This document shows, piece after piece, positions 31,870 through 37,110 of a stretch of DNA of 37,110 nt. Under the pieces are notes generated by a model. It worked only from the letters and a program-made list of their open reading frames with translations. It ran no database searches and was not told the DNA's origin. Positions within the stretch are counted from its first letter, which is position 1. Every line of letters starts with the position of its first letter. The position numbers and the translations under genes are program-made. The DNA comes from Streptomyces olivochromogenes (lineage in GTDB: Bacteria; Actinomycetota; Actinomycetes; Streptomycetales; Streptomycetaceae): positions 1 to 37,110 of the forward strand of contig NZ_JADDRL010000091.1 of assembly GCF_021538895.1 (NCBI RefSeq), read 5' to 3'.

Positions 31870-32571
31870 TCACCCCGCCGCCGCGGCCCTCGACCGGTTC
31901 CGCCCGTTCTCCACGAAGATGTGTGTGCCCAACACCAGCGTCCAGGCCGGGAACACCAGCTCGGACCACGGGACGCTCGGCGCGACGAAGAGCAGGATCA
32001 CGGCGGTCAGGAAGCCCAGCAGGGTGAGCCAGCGCGGCAGGACGCCGAGGCGGTGCCCGATCACCGACATCGAGCAGGTGAAGACCGCCGCCATCCGCAT
32101 CGCGTACCCGATCATCAGGGTGTACGCGAAGTGACGGCCGAAGTTCCAGGCGGCGAGCGCCGGGGAGCTCCCGGGCGGGTAGGCGACGGCGAGCACGCCC
32201 CAGGCCGCCGCCGCGGCCCCGAACATCGTGGCGGTGAAGACCAACCCGCTGCCGAGGAGGACGGTGGCGAGGAACTTGTCCTCGGCCTCCCCGACATGGG
32301 CCCGTACGGCGCCGACGAACCACAGGAAGAAGATGCCCGCGAACGGCACGAGCCTCAGGGCCGCCTGAACCACCCCGCGCCGCGTCGAGTCCTCGAAGCC
32401 CTGGGCGGTGACCGCGTCGGCGCCCTGCGGAATGCCCAGCCGCATCAGCACGATGGCCGCCGCGAGCAGCAGCCCGAACACGATCCCCGCCAGCCCGGCG
32501 GCCCGCGGGGTCTCCAGCGCCTTCTGCCCCGGCCCCGCTGCCGGCCTCTGCCCCGGCCCCGTTGTCCGCAT
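31870..32571 (-). CDS. Integral membrane protein of unknown function
   Basis: The product has 233 residues with about six hydrophobic segments from residue 25 onward (AAGLAGIVFGLLLAAAIVLM, FAGIFFLWFVGAV, FLATVLLGSGLVFTATMFGAAAAAWGVLAVAYP, WLTLLGFLTAVILLFVAP). I do not recognise a catalytic motif; it resembles unassigned actinobacterial membrane proteins. The N-terminus contains GPGQRPAAGPGQ, a short repeat. The start is ATG 32571 with a weak ribosome site. It lies upstream of the P450 operon on the same strand, 183 nt before the ferredoxin gene, and is probably a separate unit. Confidence 0.75.
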   Translation of the reverse strand: MRTTGPGQRPAAGPGQKALETPRAAGLAGIVFGLLLAAAIVLMRLGIPQGADAVTAQGFEDSTRRGVVQAALRLVPFAGIFFLWFVGAVRAHVGEAEDKFLATVLLGSGLVFTATMFGAAAAAWGVLAVAYPPGSSPALAAWNFGRHFAYTLMIGYAMRMAAVFTCSMSVIGHRLGVLPRWLTLLGFLTAVILLFVAPSVPWSELVFPAWTLVLGTHIFVENGRNRSRAAAAG

Positions 32572-32670
32572 GCCCGGCTCACTTCCTGTCCGGCGACCCC
32601 GCCTCCAGCAAGCAGCCTCCGCGCGACGGCCGCAACTACGACGCCGCGATCGGGCTAGCCGGGCCCCCGT

Positions 32671-33477
32671 TCACCTACGTCCGGCGGGGGGCTGGGCGAC
32701 GGAAGGGCCGCCCCGGTGCGGAGTGGGGACGTAGTGGGCGGGCGGCTCGGGCAGTGCGTCGACACAGCCTTGCGAGCAGGCGTTGACCAGGAGCGGCAGT
32801 ACGTCGGTGGCGACGGTCAGCGAGATCCAGACCTGGTGAACGCCGGATGCGGGCACGGGTCCGGCGCAGACGCTGCAGGCGTGGACCGCCTCGACGCCCC
32901 AGGTCCCCGGGTCGAGGTCACCGAGGTCGAGGTCCGCCGTCCGGGGGGTCGGCGCCCCGAGCGGGGGGAACTGGGGGCGCAGCTTGAAGTTGCCGTAGAG
33001 CCAGCGGGTGCTGACCGTGCTGCGCCGCAGGTTCGGGCAGCGGGTCAGTTCGTACGGGAACCAGTGCAGTCGGCTCGATGTGTACGGGGTGAACTCCTCC
33101 AGGCTCTGCATCGCGCCGATCTCCGGCGGGATGCGGACCAGGTTGCTGCCGTACAGGACCAGGTGCCGCACCGCCTTGAGCTTGGCGATGCTCGCCGGCA
33201 GCGTGATGATCCGGCGCCGCTCGTGCGCGGGGAGTTCGGCCAGCGGCCTGAACTCCTCGCGACCGTCGGCCGCCGCCTCCTCGATCAGCTCCAGGAGGTG
33301 CAGCCAGCCCGGTGCCGTCGTGTCCTGCCGCTCGGCGTGAAAGCGCACGCTCGGCTGCGGTGCCCCGCGGTGCCGCTCGAAGCACTGGCACAGGTCCTTG
33401 CTCGGCTCCGCACCACCCGGGCCCGCCGCGTCGGCCCACCGATTCGGAAAGACTCGCGCTTCTCCGTCCCCATTCAT
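32671..33477 (-). CDS. Leucine-rich-repeat protein with C-terminal Cys pairs
   Basis: The product has 268 residues from ATG 33477. The middle contains about two to three leucine-rich repeats: ITLPASIAKLKAVRHLVL, SNLVRIPPEIGAMQSLEEF, LHWFPYELTRCPNLRR. The C-terminal half has HACSVCAGPVP and NACSQGC, which could bind zinc. No signal peptide or membrane segment. Leucine-rich-repeat proteins are uncommon in Streptomyces and usually bind protein partners; the function is unknown. The ribosome site is weak; an upstream TTG 33486 would add three residues. Confidence 0.78.
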   Translation of the reverse strand: MNGDGEARVFPNRWADAAGPGGAEPSKDLCQCFERHRGAPQPSVRFHAERQDTTAPGWLHLLELIEEAAADGREEFRPLAELPAHERRRIITLPASIAKLKAVRHLVLYGSNLVRIPPEIGAMQSLEEFTPYTSSRLHWFPYELTRCPNLRRSTVSTRWLYGNFKLRPQFPPLGAPTPRTADLDLGDLDPGTWGVEAVHACSVCAGPVPASGVHQVWISLTVATDVLPLLVNACSQGCVDALPEPPAHYVPTPHRGGPSVAQPPAGRR

Positions 33478-33540
33478 GGCGCTCAAGCTACTACCACCGG
33501 TCGAACAGGCCTGCGACGAGGGCGAGTTGCGGGTCCCCGT

Positions 33541-34413
33541 TCAGCCTCGGCGGCGGCCGAGCTCGTCCACGTCGGTGGTCATGTCCTGGGTGCCGATCAC
33601 CGAGAGGAGCTCCAGTTGGGCGGCGCCCTCGGTGCCGGGGGGCGCGGAGAACCACAGGAGGCGCTGCCGGCCGTCCTCGCTGAGCAGGCTGTGGCAGTCC
33701 ACCTCGATGACGCCCAGGGCGGGATGGACGATCCGCTTGTGGTCGGCGCGGCGTACGGCGACGTCGCGGGTCTCCCACAGGGCCGCGAACTCCTCGCTGT
33801 GCCGGCGCAGCGCGGCCACCATGCGGGTCACCTCCGGGTCCTGGCCGCGCCGCGCGGCGACCGCCTGGAGGTCGGCGACGAAGACCCGGGAGTGATGGGG
33901 GTGGTCCTTGAGCGGGTACAGCTTCCGGGCGTCGGGTTCGGTGAACCAGCGGTACACGAAGCTCGCCGCGGGTCCCTTGACCGCACGGCGCGGACCGAGG
34001 AGCGCCACGGCGAGCGGATTCTGGGCCAGTGTCTCGTGCAGGTCGGAGATGACCTGGGCGGGCGTGGTGGTGAGCCGGTCCAGCAGGCCGAGCAGGGCCG
34101 GCTGGGCGTGCGCGGACGGGCCGTACGACGCGGGGGGCAGCGGGCGGTCGGCGAGCCGGAAGAGGTGGTCGCGTTCGTCGCCGTTCAGCCGCAGCGCGCG
34201 GGCGAGGGCGGCCAGCACCTGGGCCGAGGGCTGGGCGCCGCGACCGCGTTCCAGCTCGGTGTAGTAGTCCGCGGACAGGCCCGCCAGCTGGGCGACCTCC
34301 TCGCGCCGCAGTCCGGGCACCCGGCGGCGGGGGCCGACGGGCAGGCCGACGTCGGCCGGGCGGACCCGGTCGCGGCGGGTCTTCAGGAAGGCGGCGAGCT
34401 CCGAATGGTTCAC
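33541..34413 (-). CDS. XRE-family regulator, MmyB type
   Basis: The product has 290 residues. The N-terminal helix-turn-helix is VPGLRREEVAQLAGLSADYYTELERGRG, typical of the Streptomyces MmyB-like family, with the following ALARALRLNGDERDHLFRLADRP. The C-terminal ligand-binding domain (MLTR-type) includes NPLAVALLGPRRA, FVYRWFTEPDARKLYP and the conserved C-terminal LWFSAPPGTEGAAQLELLSVIGTQ. This family is often divergent from a short-chain dehydrogenase gene that it regulates, as here. The start is GTG 34413; no good ribosome site precedes it, so a short or leaderless transcript is possible. Confidence 0.93.
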   Translation of the reverse strand: MNHSELAAFLKTRRDRVRPADVGLPVGPRRRVPGLRREEVAQLAGLSADYYTELERGRGAQPSAQVLAALARALRLNGDERDHLFRLADRPLPPASYGPSAHAQPALLGLLDRLTTTPAQVISDLHETLAQNPLAVALLGPRRAVKGPAASFVYRWFTEPDARKLYPLKDHPHHSRVFVADLQAVAARRGQDPEVTRMVAALRRHSEEFAALWETRDVAVRRADHKRIVHPALGVIEVDCHSLLSEDGRQRLLWFSAPPGTEGAAQLELLSVIGTQDMTTDVDELGRRRG

Positions 34414-34448
34414 CCCACCATGGTCACTCGTGCCGGCGGCCCGAACCA

Positions 34449-34544
34449 GGGGTCGGCAACCCCAGGGTGAAGGCAGCCGTGGTTCCCGCGGGAACCACGG
34501 CCCAGGGTGGAGGGGCGGGCAGGACGCCGAGGCGTCCGCCCGCC
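34449..34544. promoter_or_regulatory. Divergent operator region with three inverted repeats
   Basis: Three inverted repeats lie in the spacer between the regulator and the dehydrogenase genes. IR1 is GGGGT-cggca-ACCCC (34449-34463). IR2 is a perfect 26-bp palindrome (34476-34501) with arms GCCGTGGTTCCCG and CGGGAACCACGGC. IR3 pairs GGCGGGC-a-GGACGCC (34514-34528) with GGCGTCC-GCCCGCC (34531-34544). A direct repeat CCCAGGGTG(A/G)AGG brackets IR2 (34461 and 34501). The arrangement suggests operators of the XRE regulator and possibly a structured leader for the dehydrogenase mRNA. Confidence 0.7.
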
Positions 34545-34596
34545 GCCCCGGCCGATCCGTCGTGGCGCCCGTACGGCACTTTCCGCAGGAGTCCGC

Positions 34597-35424
34597 ATGT
34601 CCACCCAGGAATCCTCCCCTCACGAGTCCACATCTCAGGAGTCCACGGTTCAGGAGTCCGCCACCCGGTCCGCGGCCTCGGTCCCCGGCACCGACCGGCC
34701 CCGGGTCGCGATCGTCACCGGCGGCTCGCGCGGCATCGGCCGCGAGACGGTGAGCCGGCTGGCCGCCGACGGTTTCGCCGTCGTGGTCGGGTACGCCGGC
34801 AACCGCCACCTCGCCGACGCCGCCGTCAAGGAGGTCACCGCGGCCGGCGGCCGGGCCGTCGCCGTGCAGGCGGACGTGGCCGACGAGGAGCAGGTGGCCG
34901 CGCTGTTCGCGACGGCCGAGTCCGAGTTCGGCGGGGTCGACGTGGTCGTGCACGCGGCCGGCCGCATGTATCTGGCCCCGATCGCCGAACTGGACCTGGC
35001 ACAGCTCGACGCGATGCACCGCACCAACATCCGCGGCTCCTTCGTGGTCGCCCAGCAGGCCGCCCGCAGGATCAGGCGGGGCGGAGCGTTCGTCGCGTTC
35101 TCCACGTCCGTGGTGGGTCTGGCCCCGCCCACGTACGGCGCCTACAGCGCGAGCAAAGGCGCGGTCGAGGCACTCACCATGATCCTCGCGCGCGAGCTGC
35201 GCGGACGGGACGTCACCGTCAACGCCGTGGCCCCCGGCCCCACCGCCACCGACCTGTTCCTCGACGGCAAGGACGAGGCGACGATCGCCCGGCTGGCCGC
35301 CCAGCCGCCGCTGGAGCGCCTCGGCGAGCCCGCCGACATCGCCGAGTTGGTGGCCTTCCTCGCCTCACCGGCCGGTCACTGGGTCAACGGCCAGGTCGTC
35401 CGCGCCAACGGCGGCATCGTCTGA
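34597..35424 (+). CDS. Short-chain dehydrogenase/reductase (SDR 1)
   Basis: The product has 275 residues. After an unusual N-terminal tail of four QES-type repeats (about residues 4-23), a classical SDR follows: VAIVTGGSRGIGRETVSRL for cofactor binding, DVVVHAAG, the catalytic Ser in FSTSVVG and Tyr/Lys in YGAYSASKGA, then NAVAPGPTATDLF and HWVNGQVVRANGG. It probably reduces a carbonyl or oxidises an alcohol with NADP(H), given the Arg in the TGGSRGIGR loop. The ATG at 34597 has AGGAG 5 nt upstream. First gene of the SDR-SDR-tautomerase module, divergent from its putative regulator. Confidence 0.95.
   Translation: MSTQESSPHESTSQESTVQESATRSAASVPGTDRPRVAIVTGGSRGIGRETVSRLAADGFAVVVGYAGNRHLADAAVKEVTAAGGRAVAVQADVADEEQVAALFATAESEFGGVDVVVHAAGRMYLAPIAELDLAQLDAMHRTNIRGSFVVAQQAARRIRRGGAFVAFSTSVVGLAPPTYGAYSASKGAVEALTMILARELRGRDVTVNAVAPGPTATDLFLDGKDEATIARLAAQPPLERLGEPADIAELVAFLASPAGHWVNGQVVRANGGIV
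34606..34665 (+). repeat. Four 15-bp tandem repeats in the SDR 1 N-terminus
   Basis: Four units of five codons encode QESSP, HESTS, QESTV and QESAT. The core CAGGAGTCC is also found as the ribosome-binding site just upstream (AGGAGTCC, 34587-34594). The units are degenerate and in frame. Confidence 0.9.
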
Positions 35425-35472
35425 CGGCCGCGGTGCTCCCCGGAACCGGCACGGCCCCCGCCGTACGTTCCG

Positions 35473-35508
35473 CACATCCCCTACATCCCGTACATCCCGT
35501 ACATGCTG
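35473..35508 (+). repeat. 9-bp tandem repeats before SDR 2
   Basis: The unit TACATCCCG occurs at 35482-35490 and 35491-35499. Degenerate copies flank it (CACATCCCC at 35473 and TACATGCTG at 35500). It lies in the short spacer between the two SDR genes, 8 nt before the second ATG. Confidence 0.9.
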
Positions 35509-35516
35509 AGGATTCC

Positions 35517-36425
35517 ATGCCATCCGACACCCCGAGAACCATCCTGGTGACCGGCGCCTCCAGCGGCTTCGGCGCGCTGACCGTCCGCGCGCTCGCCCGC
35601 GCCGGGCACACGGTCTACGCGGGCATCCGGCAGACGGCCACCCGCAACGCGCCCGCGGTGGCCGAGCTGAGCCGCTTCGCCACCGACCACACCGTGCGCC
35701 TGCACGCCGTCGAACTCGACGTCACCGACCAGGAGTCCGCCGACCGTGCCGTCGCCCGGATCATGGCGGCCGAAGGCCGGCTGGACGTGGTCGTCCACAA
35801 CGCGGGGCACATGGTCACCGGCCCCGCCGAGGCCTTCACCCCCGAGCAACTGGCCCAGCTGTACGACGTCAACGTCCTGGGCGCCCAGCGGGTCAACCGC
35901 GCCGCGCTGCCCCGGCTGCGGGCGCGGGGCGAGGGCCTGTTGGTGTGGATCGGCAGTTCCAGCACCCGCGGCGGCTGCCCGCCGTTCCTGGGACCGTACT
36001 TCGCCGCGAAGGCCGCGATGGACGCCCTGGCGGTCAGTTACGCCGCCGAGGTGCTCCGGTTCGGCATCGACACCGCGATCGTCGTGCCGGGCGCCTTCAC
36101 CTCCGGCACCCACCATTTCCTGCACGCCGGCGCGCCCGCCGACACCGAGCGGGCCGCCGCCTACGACGAGCGCTACGGCCCCCTGCTGGCCGGCCTCGAC
36201 CGGAGACTGGCGGCGCTCGTCCCGCCGGACGCCGACGCCGCGCAGGTCGCCGAGGCCGTCGTACGACTGGTGGCCCGGCCCGCCGGCACCCGGCCGCTGC
36301 GCACCCATGTCGACCCCGCCCGCGACGGCAGCGAGGTCGTCTCCGCGGTCGCCGACCGCGTCCGCGCCGAGTTCTTCCGCCGCGCCGGACTGGACGACCT
36401 GCTCACCGCCGCCAGTTCCCTGTAA
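35517..36425 (+). CDS. Short-chain dehydrogenase/reductase (SDR 2)
   Basis: The product has 302 residues. Motifs: ILVTGASSGFGALTVRALA for cofactor binding, VVHNAGHM, the catalytic Ser in WIGSSSTRG, and Tyr/Lys in GPYFAAKAAMDALAVSY. The C-terminus is longer than in SDR 1 and may form a substrate lid. The ATG at 35517 has GAGGA 4 nt upstream. The tautomerase gene follows after 43 nt, and the module is probably one operon with SDR 1. The substrate is unknown. Confidence 0.94.
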   Translation: MPSDTPRTILVTGASSGFGALTVRALARAGHTVYAGIRQTATRNAPAVAELSRFATDHTVRLHAVELDVTDQESADRAVARIMAAEGRLDVVVHNAGHMVTGPAEAFTPEQLAQLYDVNVLGAQRVNRAALPRLRARGEGLLVWIGSSSTRGGCPPFLGPYFAAKAAMDALAVSYAAEVLRFGIDTAIVVPGAFTSGTHHFLHAGAPADTERAAAYDERYGPLLAGLDRRLAALVPPDADAAQVAEAVVRLVARPAGTRPLRTHVDPARDGSEVVSAVADRVRAEFFRRAGLDDLLTAASSL

Positions 36426-36468
36426 GCCCGTCTCCCCTGTCATCACCTGTTCCAGAAGGAGAACCACC

Positions 36469-36684
36469 ATGCCGTTCGCCAACTTCAAGGTCCCCGCGGG
36501 AAGTCTCGACGAGAAGCAGAAGGAGCGGATCGTCGAGCGCACCACCGAGCTGTACGTCGAGATCTACGGCGAGCGGGCCCGCGCCACCACCCTGGTCCTC
36601 GTCGAGGAGGTCACGGACGGCGGCTGGGGCATCGGCGGCAACGTGCTGACCCTGGCCATGATCCAGGGCTCCCCCGACGACTGA
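36469..36684 (+). CDS. 4-oxalocrotonate tautomerase family protein
   Basis: The product has 71 residues, the typical monomer size. The second residue is Pro, which becomes the catalytic N-terminal Pro-1 after Met removal (MPFANFKVP). The following KQKERIVERTTELYVEIYG helix and VLVEEVTDGGWGIGG segment fit the family. It catalyses keto-enol tautomerisation. The ATG at 36469 has AAGGAG 7 nt upstream. Its place after two dehydrogenases suggests a pathway acting on a carbonyl or dicarbonyl substrate. Confidence 0.92.
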   Translation: MPFANFKVPAGSLDEKQKERIVERTTELYVEIYGERARATTLVLVEEVTDGGWGIGGNVLTLAMIQGSPDD

Positions 36685-36716
36685 GCACTCGTACGTCCGT
36701 GCTAAGACTCTGGGCC

Positions 36717-37110
36717 ATGGAGATCGAGCCGGTCACCCTGACCACTCCACGGCCCGTGCGACGCCCGACGCTCGTCCAGGGCTGGCACGAACTCACCTTC
36801 CTGCACTGGCCGGTGGAGCCGGAGCGGGTGGCCGGTCTGCTTCCGCCCGGTACCCGCCCCGACACCCTGGACGGGGTCACGTACGTCGGACTGGTCCCGT
36901 TCCTGATGCGGGGCGTCGGCCTGGGGCCGGGGCCGGGACTGCCGTATCTGGGCACCTTCTGCGAGACGAACGTGCGCCTGTACTCGGTGGACGAGCACGG
37001 GCGGCGCGGCGTCGTGTTCCGGTCCCTGGACGCGGCGCGGCTCCTGCCGGTGCTGGTGGGCCGGCTCGGCGTGCGGCTGCCGTACCGGTGGTCGGCGATG
37101 CGCCTGCGGC
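36717..37110 (+). CDS. DUF2071 family protein (partial, 3' end outside window)
   Basis: The frame is open from ATG 36717 to the window edge (131 residues). The sequence (VQGWHELTFLHWPVEPERV, LLPPGTRPDTLDG, YVGLVPFLMRGVG, YLGTFCETNVRLYSV, GVVFRSLDAARLLPVLVGR) is characteristic of DUF2071, also called the YqjF family. The fold resembles acetoacetate decarboxylase, but the function is unproven. No strong ribosome site is seen. It lies 32 nt after the tautomerase stop and may belong to the same operon. Confidence 0.85.
   Translation, partial: MEIEPVTLTTPRPVRRPTLVQGWHELTFLHWPVEPERVAGLLPPGTRPDTLDGVTYVGLVPFLMRGVGLGPGPGLPYLGTFCETNVRLYSVDEHGRRGVVFRSLDAARLLPVLVGRLGVRLPYRWSAMRLR

Noticed and set aside
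31870..31990. CRISPR-like or tRNA-like structure
   Set aside because: No regularly spaced repeats and no tRNA cloverleaf or CCA-type features were found here or elsewhere in the window.

Overview
The window is high-GC actinobacterial chromosome, almost certainly Streptomyces. Codon third positions are nearly always G or C, GTG and TTG starts are common, and the gene families are typical of that genus: PP2C/SpoIIE phosphatase, MASE1 protein, PucR and PadR regulators, 1124-residue pyruvate carboxylase, P450 with ferredoxin and reductase, and an XRE regulator divergent from short-chain dehydrogenases. I see no rRNA, tRNA, CRISPR array, insertion sequence or phage gene.

Layout. 1-4910: a GAF/AcoR-type regulator cut by the window edge, then a minus-strand sugar-type operon (Gfo/Idh/MocA dehydrogenase, PmoA-like DUF6807 protein, decayed cupin gene) with a LacI-type operator at its promoter, divergent from a CapA-family protein. 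5069-9602: secreted sphingomyelinase-type phosphodiesterase, cyclophilin, membrane acyltransferase and phosphoglucomutase. 9780-12671: a PucR-type regulator divergent from an acyl-CoA synthetase. 12726-15358: MASE1 membrane protein, PP2C phosphatase and PadR regulator, all on the minus strand. 15509-21116: pyruvate carboxylase with tandem terminator hairpins, secreted alpha/beta hydrolase and rhomboid-like membrane protein.

21367-27654 is the most unusual part. It is a tightly packed plus-strand operon of four genes: a small membrane protein, a GMC flavin oxidoreductase (4-bp overlap), an alpha-dioxygenase-like haem peroxidase whose expected distal histidine is arginine, and a trypsin-like protease fused to an alpha/beta hydrolase. 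I know of no described pathway with this make-up. A fatty-acid or lipid oxidation function coupled to proteolysis or ester hydrolysis is a reasonable hypothesis, but only that.

27872-32571: a YihY/BrkB membrane protein with a start-codon problem, a complete class I P450 operon (ferredoxin, reductase, P450) and a membrane protein. 32671-37110: a leucine-rich-repeat protein, then an XRE/MmyB-type regulator divergent from a module of two short-chain dehydrogenases, a 4-oxalocrotonate tautomerase homologue and a DUF2071 gene running off the window. The divergent spacer there is crowded with inverted repeats, one of them a perfect 26-bp palindrome.
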